Shown: piece after piece, positions 9,107-19,830 of the stretch
How positions within the stretch are numbered: position 1 is the stretch's first letter
Layout: each line of letters starts with the position of its first letter
From: Quercus robur
Taxonomy: Eukaryota; Streptophyta; Magnoliopsida; Fagales; Fagaceae
NCBI RefSeq assembly: GCF_932294415.1
Contig: NC_065535.1
Span: 15,600,282 to 15,664,281, forward strand
Direction: 5' to 3'
Length of the DNA: 64,000 nucleotides
Program-made: the position numbers and the translations under genes
Notes under the pieces: model-generated
What the model was told of the DNA's origin: nothing
What the model saw: the letters and a program-made list of their open reading frames with translations, nothing else
Database searches by the model: none

Positions 9107-12019
9107 ATGGCTGACAGTGTTGTTTCTTTGCTCCTGGAGACTCTGAACCAGCTGCTAGACCAAGATGCTGATCTGCTTCTTGAAGTGGAGGATGAGCTAA
9201 GATCATTCCATGCGGAGCTTGGATTGGCAAGTGGCTTTATTAGAAACTCTGTGGGTCAAGGGAATGCAGGAGAGGTGGAAGTAATGGCAAAGCGAATCAG
9301 CGAGGTTGCTAATGGGGTTGAGGATGACATCGACAAGTTGGCGGTCAGGATCGCAAAGCAAAGGATGAGAAGCGAGTTCAGGAAGTGCATTTATGGCTTT
9401 GACCACAGGAACAAGCTTGGAGATGTCTCAAAAATTATTAACAGCAGCAAGAAGGAGGTCAAACAGATATACAGTGAAAGAGGAAGCAGCGCCCAAGCTA
9501 GCAGCAATTCATTTTTAACAATTGACAGGAAGATCGAGGAAGTTGATCTCCCATGCTTTCCTGAAAAAATGGATATCTTGTTGAAGCAGCTATTAAACGA
9601 GGAGCAGGGTCGTGAGGTTATTTCAATTGTTGGAGATGCTGGCATCGGTAAGACTTTCCTTGCCAAGAAAATCTACAACAACATTTCTGTTCAGGGACAA
9701 TTCAAATACCGTGCTTGGGTCCACGCATCTCGGTATTGCAAAGCTGGAGAGTTGTTGCTTGGAATTTTAGAGTCTCTTGATCAGCCGATCATTACTGGAA
9801 AGAGGCAAGATATGACAGTGGAAAAGCTCCAAGAAAAGCTATCCGAGTGCTTAGCAAAAAACCGGTATCTAATAGTCGTTGATGATCTACGGAATATGGA
9901 AGAAGGATGGTACGAGATCATAAAAAAAACCTTTCATGTTGAAACAAACGGAAGTAAAATCTTGTTCACTCGTCGGCCTGAGCCTGAAACTTCGCTTGGA
10001 AGTGTAACCATCCCCCATTCCTATTCGCTTGAGCGGCTTGATAAGGCAGGGAAGTGGAAAGTCCTACGTGAGAGAGTGTTTCCATCAACAAAAAAAAGTG
10101 AGAGTGCAGAAGCCAGTCACGCAGATTTGGAATCACTGGGAGAACAGATGGCAGAAAAATGCGAGGGGCTACCACTCTCGCTAGCGATTTTAGGCCGATT
10201 GTTGGAGATGCAGGGGAAAAGTGTTGAAGCCTGGTCCAGATTAGCTAATTGTTTTGGTGTATCCTCTGGTGAAGGAAGCAAGAATAACAATGATGGTCAA
10301 GAGCATCATGACTCAGACATATTGCCTAGTTCCCCCATGGAGGAGAATTTGGGTTCCAATACTCATCACCCAGAGCACAGTATACATCTGCACCTGCTTC
10401 TAAGCTTTGTTTATGAACATTTACCCGATCACTTGAGCCTCTGCCTACTCTATTTTGGTATGTTCCCAGAAGGGGCTGAAATCCCAACAAAGCAACTGAT
10501 CCAATTGTGGATGGCCGAAGGATTTATTCGGCAAAAGGGTAGTAGAAGAATGGAGGACATTGGACTACAGTACTTGGAGGAGCTTATTGGTCTCAACTTG
10601 ATCCAGGCGACTGCAAGGAGGAGTACCGATGGTGGAGTGAAGACGTGCCAAATCCATGATCTTATCTTGAAGTTTTGCATTTCCAAGGGTAGAGAAATGA
10701 AGTTTCTTGAAGTCCCAGATAATTCAAGTGATGCTCCTGAAAAGACTGGGGAAAAGACTCGAAGAGTAGCCATTCATGGTACTTTTTCTTTGCCGAAGGA
10801 TGTTTTCTCTAAACTCCACAACTGTAAAGGTGTCCGTTCTTTCCATTTTTCTGTCCCAGGTGATAATGTTAGGCTTCCTACATTTAAGTGGAATTCACTT
10901 TATGAAAGCTTCAAGTTGCTCAGGGTGTTGAACCTTGGGATGGTAGAAGTCTCGGAAATTCCCAAGGAGGTTGGAAGGCTAATTCATTTGAGGTACTTGA
11001 GGATAAGAGCTCCGGGCATCAGGCATGTGCCTTCCTCTATATGCAATCTCCTAAATCTTCAGACACTGGACATGAGAGAGTCTAGTTTGAGCAACTTGCC
11101 AGATGGAATTTGGAAGCTGCAGCAACTACGACATCTCAACTTGTTTCATCTCCGTAGCCTACCTGAGCATTGGGGAACTGATGAGAAATCTCTTGAGAAC
11201 CTCCAAACCTTGTCTTGCTTGCGTCCCCAAAAAGGAATGAAGCACCTCATGGTCAGGGCCAAGTTCCCTAATATTAACAAATTAAAACTAGCTAGCCAAA
11301 ACCCTGATGAAACAGCTGATTTCCTTGAAAGCCTTGACCATCTATACCACCTTCAATCCCTCAAAATTGAGTCACCTTCTAAACTTCCTGATCCAAGTGC
11401 ATTTCCATTGACACTCACCAAAATAACTCTACAGGATACAACTCTTGGGGACAGTTGCATGAAAAGGCTAGGGAAGCTGCCTAATCTTCGCCTACTCAAA
11501 CTACGAAAAAATTCTGTTTCTATGAAGGAGATTAATTTCAATGCAGGCGGGTTTCCTCAACTCCAAATCCTCCAAATGGTGGAACTGGAAATAACTAAAT
11601 GGACACAAGGAGGAGAAGCAATGGTGAATCTGCGGCATCTGGTGATAAAAAAATGTGTTCAATTAACAGATTTTCCAAATAGCTTGTCTAGTCTGCGAAT
11701 ACTAGAGGTGATTTTGCCCACTGCAAATCTAAGAAAGGCCCTTCAAGATTATAGGCGTAAGACTAAGAGTGGTCTTGAGATGATAATTAACCCTCCCCTG
11801 GACATGTATGATGAATCAACAATGATCAATCCTCCCCAGGACGAGTCTAATGCATCAACAAAGATCAATCCGCCCCAGGACGTGTCTGATGCATCAACAA
11901 TGATCAATCCTCCCCAAAACGTGTCTGATGCATCAACAACAATCAATCCTCCCCAGGATGTGTCCGATGCATCAACAACGATCAATCCTCCCCAGGACGT
12001 GTCTAATGCATCAACTTAA
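9107..12019 (+). CDS. CC-NB-LRR disease resistance protein (NLR 1) with a 13-residue repeat tail
   Basis: This is a single-exon 970-residue protein of the CNL class of intracellular immune receptors. In order: an Rx-type coiled-coil N-terminus (residues 1-120, with VEDDIDK); NB-ARC with P-loop GDAGIGKT (about 176-183), kinase-2 RYLIVVDDL (about 253), RNBS-B GSKILFTRR, GLPL as CEGLPLSLAILG (about 354), RNBS-D and QLWMAEGF (about 465), and MHD as QIHDLIL (about 515); then LRRs from about 590 to 890. A hydrophilic insert rich in N, H, D and E (about residues 385-425) separates GLPL from RNBS-D. The C-terminus is six tandem copies of a 13-residue unit (INPPQDVSDASTM and variants), unusual for the family. 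The nucleotide-binding motifs all look sound, so the protein may be functional. Its target is unknown. Confidence 0.92.
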   Translation: MADSVVSLLLETLNQLLDQDADLLLEVEDELRSFHAELGLASGFIRNSVGQGNAGEVEVMAKRISEVANGVEDDIDKLAVRIAKQRMRSEFRKCIYGFDHRNKLGDVSKIINSSKKEVKQIYSERGSSAQASSNSFLTIDRKIEEVDLPCFPEKMDILLKQLLNEEQGREVISIVGDAGIGKTFLAKKIYNNISVQGQFKYRAWVHASRYCKAGELLLGILESLDQPIITGKRQDMTVEKLQEKLSECLAKNRYLIVVDDLRNMEEGWYEIIKKTFHVETNGSKILFTRRPEPETSLGSVTIPHSYSLERLDKAGKWKVLRERVFPSTKKSESAEASHADLESLGEQMAEKCEGLPLSLAILGRLLEMQGKSVEAWSRLANCFGVSSGEGSKNNNDGQEHHDSDILPSSPMEENLGSNTHHPEHSIHLHLLLSFVYEHLPDHLSLCLLYFGMFPEGAEIPTKQLIQLWMAEGFIRQKGSRRMEDIGLQYLEELIGLNLIQATARRSTDGGVKTCQIHDLILKFCISKGREMKFLEVPDNSSDAPEKTGEKTRRVAIHGTFSLPKDVFSKLHNCKGVRSFHFSVPGDNVRLPTFKWNSLYESFKLLRVLNLGMVEVSEIPKEVGRLIHLRYLRIRAPGIRHVPSSICNLLNLQTLDMRESSLSNLPDGIWKLQQLRHLNLFHLRSLPEHWGTDEKSLENLQTLSCLRPQKGMKHLMVRAKFPNINKLKLASQNPDETADFLESLDHLYHLQSLKIESPSKLPDPSAFPLTLTKITLQDTTLGDSCMKRLGKLPNLRLLKLRKNSVSMKEINFNAGGFPQLQILQMVELEITKWTQGGEAMVNLRHLVIKKCVQLTDFPNSLSSLRILEVILPTANLRKALQDYRRKTKSGLEMIINPPLDMYDESTMINPPQDESNASTKINPPQDVSDASTMINPPQNVSDASTTINPPQDVSDASTTINPPQDVSNAST
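11786..12016 (+). repeat. 39-bp minisatellite coding the NLR 1 tail
   Basis: Six in-frame units of 39 bp (231 bp in all; the last unit is one codon short) encode INPPxDxxxAST plus one variable residue. The 3' units are nearly identical and the 5' units more divergent, as expected for recent growth at one end. The unit length is a multiple of three, so copy-number changes keep the frame. The array stops at the TAA codon. Confidence 0.92.
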
Positions 12020-12487
12020 TGATGGCGTGCATTCACAATGCATTTTATATTTACTTTCTTTTACAATAATGCCTATTTATAAGGCTCAAATTCTCTCTCT
12101 CTCTCTCTCTCTCTCTCATACACAGTTCGGATCGAAAGAGTTTTCTTTATAAGACAAGTAATTGGGTATTCCTTATACATAAAGGAATAGAATTTGAGCC
12201 TTATAAATAGGCGTTGTTGTAAATAGTTTGATACTTTGAGGATCTGCCCAAAGTATTTGTCTAGTGTAAAGAGTGGTGCGTTCGTGTTTTTGAGGTAGAA
12301 AGATTCATTTGTGAATTTGTTTGTTATGTGAGTATGAGAGTTTGAGAGATATATTGAGTGGTATTTGAGCTCTGGGATTGTGAGTTTGTATTTGTGAGGT
12401 ATTTTGTTTATACTTATGTGTGTGAGATTTTTGTCAGTGTTTTGGTCTGTCTGAGTTTGGTTTGTAAATTTAGGAAATCAATATATT
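12020..12487. repeat. NLR 1 3' flank with inverted repeat and CT microsatellite
   Basis: An inverted repeat has its left arm at about 12064-12095 (core 'ctatttataaggctcaaat') and its right arm at about 12187-12216 (core 'atttgagccttataaatag'), about 155 bp in all, with a CT microsatellite (12092-12118) in the loop. It could be a small foldback element or a stem-loop in the 3' UTR. Nothing else is recognised here. Confidence 0.6.
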
Positions 12488-12553
12488 ACTAAAAGCTGAA
12501 ACGTAGCGTTTAATGCTGCTGCGCTCACGTTGAGCCACGTCAACGTCCACGTC

Positions 12554-12585
<32 letters not shown>

Positions 12586-12865
12586 CCATTTTCTTATAAT
12601 TATTTATAATTTTTTTTTATTTCATATTTACACTTCTCTAACCTTTCTTCCTCCCTTACCTTTTCATCTCCCCACTACTTCTCTAACCTTTCTCCTTCTC
12701 TCATTCTCTCACCTTCTCATCTCCCCACTACTCTCTACATTAATATCATTCTTCATCTTTCCCTTCATCTTCCTCTATTTTTGTCTCTTCTTATTCACAC
12801 TTTCTTACTATAAATTTGTCACTATCTCATTCATTCCATGCATAGTTTTTCCTTACAAAAAAAAG

Positions 12866-12920
<55 letters not shown>

Positions 12921-13018
12921 ATTTTTGAGTGAATTTTTATTTTTTATTTTTCTTGCATCTTCGCTTTAGGTTGATAATTTTTTATATTCTTTAATCTACT
13001 TTAGGTTAATGCGATTCA

Positions 13019-13060
<42 letters not shown>

Positions 13061-13953
13061 ATTGTTAAATGTTATCCTATTGCATTATAAAGGATTAAAT
13101 ATAAAAATATAATATTATTCTAATACATAGCATGATTTGGATAATTTAATTTGGTAGCTACTGTAATTTGATAGCATGATTTTTATAGTGCTCAATTTAG
13201 ATGTTAAACTATGAGACTTTAATCATTTTTGTTTATTTTTTAATCCTTTGTGGTAGACAAAGTACTCTATAATGCAATTTATTTAGAGAAAAGCAAAGGT
13301 TGGCTAAACAAAAGTTATTGGATGAGAGACAAATTTTATCTTTCGCAATTTTACTTTAATTATTATTATTATTATTATTTTATAACAATGCATATATAAA
13401 AATTTAATTCTTAGATTTTGCTAATAATTGATTATTTGATAATATGTTTTGGGTGGACGAAATTACAATTTCCGCAAAGAAAATAACCTTAGTAGATTAT
13501 AAATAACAATTTTTTCCTAATTGGTTCAATTAATCATAGTTAAGTTTTATTAATTTTTTTAGTTACTTTTTTCAGTGTTTTGGATTGTAGGCAGAAAAAA
13601 TAAGTTTGAGAAAGTTTGTTTAAAACTAAAAGAATAATTTCTAAATTTTATTTTCTTTTTAATGATTCACAAAATGTTATAAATAACTTTTATTAAAAAA
13701 TAAATATTTTCGTTAAATTGCCTTTTGAATTTTTGAGAAAAATTGTATTTTTTTTCATTTTAGTACAACAAAAATTATTAAATTTATGATTTATGATTGT
13801 TTCTATATTACATTTATGATTATTCTTATAATGAATAAAAATATAATTACAAAATACATTACTCTTTATTAAATTAGTTTAAATTGTATAAAAAAATTTA
13901 ATAAAACTACCATAAAAATAATTATCATGCGCAACGCGCAGGTTTGTGGCTAA
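12488..13953 (+). mobile_element. Non-autonomous Helitron, copy H1
   Basis: The 5' end ('ctaaaagctgaaacgtagc') matches the 5' ends of copies at 19831 and 32895. The 3' end has a short GC-rich hairpin ('gcgcaacgcgc') followed by 'ggtttgtggctaa', ending in CTAA just before a T, the CTRR-T signature of Helitrons. The interior is pyrimidine-rich with CT microsatellites at about 12869-12904 and 13021-13057. No Rep/helicase gene is present, so it would depend on another element. It contains the uninterrupted version of the site where the gypsy element sits in copy H4. Confidence 0.8.
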
Positions 13954-13973
13954 TATATATATATATATATATA

Positions 13974-15700
13974 TATAACCGAAACCTTTGGAGCTCCCAC
14001 AATTTTCCACGTCATCACTATTTTCTTTTTCTTTTTATTTTAGATTCTTTTTATTTTTGGTTCAATTTTCCACGTCATCACTATTTTCTTTTTCTTTTTC
14101 TTTTTATTTTGGATTCTTTTTATTTTTGGTTTTATATCTTATCAAGTATTACAATAGTTTAGTTTAAATAAAATTCTATTAGATATATGTTTCAAAAGCT
14201 TGAAAATAGCCTTTGGAGCTCTCACAATTTTCCACGTCATCACTATTTTCTTTTTCTTTTTCTTTTTATTTTAGATTCTTTTTATTTTTGGTTTTATATC
14301 TTATCAAGTATTACAATAGTTTAGTTTAAATAAAATTCTATTAGATATATGTTTCAAGAGCTTGAAAATTCTATTTCAACTAAAATTCTATAACAAAAAT
14401 TTTCACAAATATAAACTTCTACCAAGGTCGAAACCCTTCATACTCACTCAAATTTTCACAAAGAAAACACACATATCAAATTGAAGCCATAGCAGGAAGC
14501 AAGTTGATTCTTCAACAAGAACAAATCCTGTAGTACAAAGGCCACCTAATTGCTTTTAGTTTTGAACTCGATTGTCTTATTAACAACAAAGTCTATGAAT
14601 TGCAGTGATGGACAGCCGTCCACAAATAACATCCACGCAAGGGCTTGATGTTCTTCTTAATTATCTCATATAATTCTAGGAATTATTTTATTTAATTTTT
14701 TTTGGAATTAATATATTTAGATGGTTGGCATAGCAGACAATGTAAAAACAATTTTCTGTCATTTATGTTGCCTTCTGCATAACCCTAAATCAATGTTGAA
14801 ATGTTGTGTTTTACAACCATCTGATCTTGGTAACCAAACCCTGCACCTATGATTGTTTATGATTATTTTTGTTCATTGTTTGTAGTTTAAACCCATTAAA
14901 ACTTATTGGCTGATGGTATTTCATGGTTTTTTTTTTCCCTTTACTTTTACTTTCAAGGTTGCTAGGAACACAACCTAACATGTGATTTTTTTTCATTGTT
15001 TAAAGTTTAGACCCATTAAAATTTAAAACTAATTACTTTATAGGTTCATATACTTTTTTCTTCTTCTTATTTTTCTCTTTTGAATAGTCATATATTTTGT
15101 GTTAGTTTTTGCAATATTTGAACATGTTTAGTAGATTTCAACAACTATACCATGTATTATTCTTTTGAAGGTAATCAATTTTTCTTTTATATTTCTCTAT
15201 TATAAAATCATATATATATATATATAGTCTTGTTTCAATAATTTATAGGATGTAAATCTTATGATTCCTTAATATTTTTTGGCCTTTTGGAAGTTTTAAC
15301 ATCTGACTTTTTGAGTTATATTTTTGTAATATCCAAAACTATCTGGAAAATTTCAATAATTATAACCATGAATTATTATTTTGAGTGTAACAAATTTTTC
15401 TCTTATATTTCTCTGTTGTGTAGTCACACACACATATATTTTTATAATTTTTAAGCTCTTAATCTTTTGATTCTTTCAATAGTTATAAGTTTATAGTCAT
15501 GAACTATTCTTTAATATTTTTCGTAAGTCATTGCACGTTCAAACAATGACTTCTTTATCAAATTGTAACACAAATTGAAGTTATACAAGAGCAATTCATG
15601 CAATAATATAGTTTCTTAATCAATTTAAAATTTTATAAAATCAATTTAGTTTACCACATAAATAGGTAGGTTCCCGTGCATAGCACGGGTTGGCGACTAG
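13974..15700 (+). mobile_element. Non-autonomous Helitron, copy H2 (different family)
   Basis: The 3' end is clear: a hairpin 'cccgtgcatagcacggg' at 15673-15689 followed by 'ttggcgactag', ending CTAG at 15700 before T. The 5' end is less certain; it is placed after the TA repeat, at the start of 'cctttggagctcccacaat'. Near the 5' end a segment of about 145 bp is present twice (about 14071-14209 and 14226-14367). A weaker duplication lies at about 15120-15300 and 15345-15490. No transposition gene is visible. Confidence 0.65.
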
Positions 15701-15754
15701 TAGTGATTATAATCGATTTTTTTTTTTTTTTTTGAGCAGATTATAATCGTTATA

Positions 15755-16050
15755 GTTGATAATGGGTTTTGTTTGGTATCACTTGTAAATGTAGGCATAG
15801 ACTTAGCTAAATCACATTAAATATTGTTTGTCTTATATAAATGTCTTTATTTCTAGCTTCTTTGTGTGCCTGTGCTTCAGCTAGCCCAAAAGTCCACTAG
15901 GTTTGTTGATAATGGGTTTTGTTTGGTATCACTTGTAAATGTAGGCATAGACTTAGCTAAATCACATTAAATATTGTCTGTCTTATATAAATGTCTTTAT
16001 TTCTTCTTTGTGTGCCTGTGCTTCAGCTAGCCCAAAAGTCCACCAGGTTT
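15755..16050 (+). repeat. Tandem duplication, two units of about 148 bp
   Basis: A unit beginning 'gttgataatgggttttg' at 15755 recurs at 15905 with few differences (a small deletion near 16004 and scattered changes). The near identity implies a recent duplication. No coding or transposon similarity is recognised in the unit. Confidence 0.9.
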
Positions 16051-16853
16051 GTTGGATCTTGGTTTGGGTATGTCATGTGTGTTGCAAATCTGGATGTTAT
16101 ATAGCAATTGCCAGCAAGAAGGGGGAAAGCATATGAATAAGCTTTATTTTCTTTTTTATTAATCTTTTTTTTTTTGGTTGCATTTTCTTTAGAATTAATT
16201 ACACTTTAAGTTTGGACCGATTTTATGTTGCTGCAACCACTACCCACCTCATAGTTTTCCATTAAAAAACCAAATAAAAGACATAAAACTTAAATAAATA
16301 AATAAATAAATAAAAGATCTAAGAACCTTTCAAGAAAAACTCTCACTATTAGAAATTGAAGATCTTAATCCCAAATTGGTTCAATTGAAAGGTTAAGGAT
16401 ACATGAGAGAGAAAAATAAAATGGTAAATTGAAATTAAATTCAAAATTCCTACCTAAATCTAAAAATTTGTAAACAAAAGTACAAATTCATAAGTTACAT
16501 TCATTTGCAAACCCTATGTCAAGAACACTTGAACATAGTGATCACTATGATACGGGAAAGAATCATGATTCTTTCCCGTATCATATAAAACCTACCAGCA
16601 ATGGTCTGAGCAAAACTAGACACTCTATTTTCCATTATTTTGCCAAATTTTCTGAGCAAGCAATGGTCTAATTTTGATTAATATTTCATATAAATAACTA
16701 AATTAGGTTTAAATTCCAAAATTCAGAGACAGACTCCACTAATTAGATCATGTAAAATCCATGTCTTCTTTCTAAAAAAGAAGAAAAAAAATATTTCATG
16801 TCTTGTTGTGTAACAAAGGACTAAGGTTGTACTTGGTTTTCTCAAATAGAGAA
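16051..16853. other. Intergenic; contains a perfect palindrome
   Basis: AT-rich sequence without a recognisable gene. The one structured site, a 40-bp palindrome at 16546-16585, is listed separately. Confidence 0.5.
16546..16585. repeat. 40-bp perfect palindrome with no spacer
   Basis: The two 20-base arms are exact reverse complements meeting at the centre ('aatcatgatt', around 16565/16566). The arms contain 'gatacgggaaag' and 'ctttcccgtatc'. Single-stranded, this would form a hairpin with a minimal loop. No terminal-repeat or promoter role could be assigned. Confidence 0.95.
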
Positions 16854-17010
16854 GGGTAATTATTGGATACTCCCCGAATACCATAAATGTATATTCCCTC
16901 ATTTCACATAATTGTAAGTTCCACTAATTAAATTCATGGTAAGACTCACAATTCATATGAGAGGGAGGAGTACGCATTTATTGTACTCCCGGAGTATTCA
17001 ATAATTTTCC
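16854..17010. mobile_element. Foldback MITE, about 157 bp
   Basis: Almost the whole element is two imperfect inverted arms: 'taattattggatactcc' on the left and 'ggagtattcaataattt' on the right, with further pairing through the 'ctcatttcacataatt' region. It has no coding capacity. Target-site duplications are not clear, so the superfamily is not assigned. Confidence 0.8.
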
Positions 17011-17849
17011 AACAAGGAAATTGGGCAGCATTGAATTACTTGTGGATTATGTGAATGATATATAAGAGAGAGTGATGCGGAATTGGGTTTTAAGAAGAAG
17101 AAGAAGTAAGAACCAGTAAATGATGGGGGACTTTGAAGGTGCAGATGAGATTGAGACGCGTGGGTTCAATGAGATCGACATGAAGGTTTTGCATGATGAA
17201 GCGTTCAAATAACCTGAGAGGCAGTCCATTGATTGTGGATGCCAAAAAGGGTTTGCAAATTTATTTAGGAAATTACACTTTGCCCATATGTGGTTTGCCC
17301 AAAAAACACTTTATCCACATGTGGTTTAAAAAATGGCATTTTGCCCACCTGCGATCTGATCCGTTAGCAAAACGTTATCCATATGTATAACTGTCGTTAC
17401 TCTAACACCATTTCACTTAAAAACACAATAGCAATTGAATCAAAACACTTTACTTAGAGAAACAAAGTTGCCCTTTACACGTACACCCTCTCTTTGAGAT
17501 TTTGGTCCACTCTATCAATATCAACACATGAAACTCTCAGCATCAGGAGAAGTCGGTAGTCTGATCAAAACCCATGTGAAGGATCTTGAAAATTTTTCTC
17601 TCTTGAGTTAAACCATAGGTACGTTCTTGATAGTTAGGGTTCTTGATTTTTTTTTTTTCAAAAATTGCTGGTAGATTTTATTTTTTAAAATTTCTGGTAG
17701 ATTACTTAATGTGTAGCATGTTAATGAATTTTTTTTTTTTTTTTTGGTTGAGAAATTGGGTTTGTGTTAATCTCAATAGTGAAATTCAAATCAACCATCA
17801 GCATTAAAAATAATTGCTTAAATAAAAGTGTTATTAGACAAAAGAATAA
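17011..17849. other. Intergenic, possible fragment of a repeat family
   Basis: About 17264-17400 contains three spaced variants of a phrase like 'tttgcccatatgtggttt' (near 17279, 17325 and 17341), which looks like part of a dispersed plant repeat. A short open frame at 17122-17214 (30 codons) is too small and unsupported to call a gene. The rest is AT-rich with T-runs. Confidence 0.4.
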
Positions 17850-19481
17850 CGCTCTGTTTGTTTCAGGATAAACATTTTCTGGAAAATGGTTCATTTTTCA
17901 AAGAGCATTTTCTAGAAAACTGTATCATTTTTCAGTGTTTGGTAACGACCTTAAAAATGAGCTTGAGAACGTTTTCTAGTGTTTGGTAAACAAATTTTTA
18001 TTTTTATTTTTTATATTTCTTGTGTAATTTAAAGCATATGTATTATGTAAACCAACTAATGTTATCAATATAAATAAAATAAAATAAAACCAAGAATGAA
18101 TTTGGTTTTCATACTAAAATTTTGACAATAGATACAATTAAAATTAGTTGTTAAATTTTCATGATCTCTACCACTCATCTTGCTCATATATATGGACAGT
18201 AACGTCCATACATACATATATACATGCATACATACATATATATATATATATTTATATATATATCAACCATTTGTCTATATACATAAAATTGATATGGGAA
18301 TACATCTTTAATAAGTACAAATAACAATAACTTTTAATTGTCTATTCTTTTTGCTAGTACACTAATTATTTACTATGGTCAACCACAAGTATTTAATATT
18401 ACTCGAAATTATGTATTTATATAATATATCTACTTAATATATTATCACTGTATAGTATCTGCATAATATATCTACCAACAAATATAATTCCCCTAAACAA
18501 TTATCATTCATTATATAACAATATTATTAATTTACCGTAAAGATTATCCTATGTAAAAGCAATTTAGAGCCGTATAGGCACTATGTTCAAAGTTTTTCTT
18601 CTTTTACTTCATTCATTCTTTCTTCTTCTTTTTAATTTTTTATATTTTTTTAGCACTTTTATGTGCAAAAAAGAACTACCTAGAATCCATCAAACCAAAA
18701 ATTTCTTAGAGAAAAAAATAAAATCAAGTTTGAAATTCAAAGTAAAGAATTGGGATTTTGGTAGAGAGGAATGAAATAATTACCGCTACAAAAATGTTTC
18801 CCTTTGCAAGTTGGTAGAGAGGAATGAAATAATTACCTAGCAATGAGGGGGAAAAAAATCTAATCAAAGAATTGTGTTATAAAGGGGAAGAGAAACATGG
18901 AAAGAGAGAGAGATCTATGGAGATGGGAGACCAGAGTGAGAGACAGTGAGGGTGTGAGGAAAGAAAAAGAAAAAGGAAGAGAGAAAGAGTAAGAGAGTGT
19001 GCCATGAGAGAGAGATTGTTTTCCAATTTTTTATTTTTTATTTTTTATTTTTTATTTATTTTGGAAAACAACCTATAGAAAACAAACCTTATTTTTATTA
19101 GGATTTTTCATTGACTAAAGATAGTTTTCCATTGACCAGTTTTTTTTTGGTGCTATCAAACACTAGAAAATGTGGAAAACTATCTTTACTGAAAGTTTTC
19201 CAGCGAAACAAACAGACTAGAGTTAGAGACAGTGAGGGTGTGAGGAAAGAAAAAGAAAAGGGAAGAGAGAAAGAGTAAGAGAGCGTACCGTGAGAGAGAG
19301 ATTGTTTTCCAAAATAAAAAATTTTGGAAAACAACCTATAGAAAAAAAACCTTATTTTTATTAGGATTTTTCATTGACTAAAGATAGTTTTCCGTTGACC
19401 AGTTTTTTTTTGAGCTATCAAACACTGAAAAATGTGGAAAATTATCTTTACATAAGGTTTTCTAGCGAAACAAATAGAGCG
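17850..19481. mobile_element. Non-autonomous TIR transposon, about 1.63 kb, TAA target duplication
   Basis: The ends are inverted: 'cgctctgtttgtttc' at 17850 and 'gaaacaaatagagcg' ending at 19481. Further inward pairing comes from blocks like 'ttttctggaaaatgg' and 'aatgtggaaaattatc'. Both sides carry TAA (17847-17849 and 19482-19484), which fits a three-base target duplication as in PIF/Harbinger elements. The right part is present twice in tandem (about 18940-19222 and 19223-19481), so the element has two right-end-like segments. No transposase is seen. Confidence 0.7.
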
Positions 19482-19484
19482 TAA

Positions 19485-19830
19485 AACACAAACATAGCAG
19501 AAACAAACAAGAGTGTTTGTTCTGCTTTTGGGAGACAACCACATGAGAATGGACCACAAAGTCCACATTTACACATTTTTTCCTCAATACAAAAAGATTC
19601 TTAGGGTCCACACTGAACACAACACAGTAAAGGGCAAAGCCACTAGCAACTTTTAGCCCATTAAACAATATATAAATTTTAACAGTTGAAAATTTCTAAC
19701 AGTTCCCATTAGAATATGCACATTTTAAAAAAAAATCTTTGTTTTGTATTTTAGCAATCATTAGTTGAAATTTTCAACTACTAAAATTCCCATTAGTTGA
19801 AATCTATATATATATATATATATATATCTA
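19485..19830. other. Intergenic, no feature seen
   Basis: AT-rich spacer between the TIR element and Helitron copy H3, ending in a TA microsatellite at about 19805-19828. Neither a gene nor a complete repeat is recognised. Confidence 0.5.

Noticed and set aside
12530-12928. Phe/Leu/Ser-rich open frame in Helitron H1 (and similar ones at 19873-20271 and 32998-33243)
   Set aside because: These are translations of pyrimidine-rich sequence and CT repeats; composition alone explains them, and the encoded strings are low complexity.
17122-17214. Possible 30-codon gene starting MMGDFEGADEIE
   Set aside because: Too short, with no recognised similarity and no nearby exon with matching splice sites. 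It may be an old exon fragment, but this cannot be supported.
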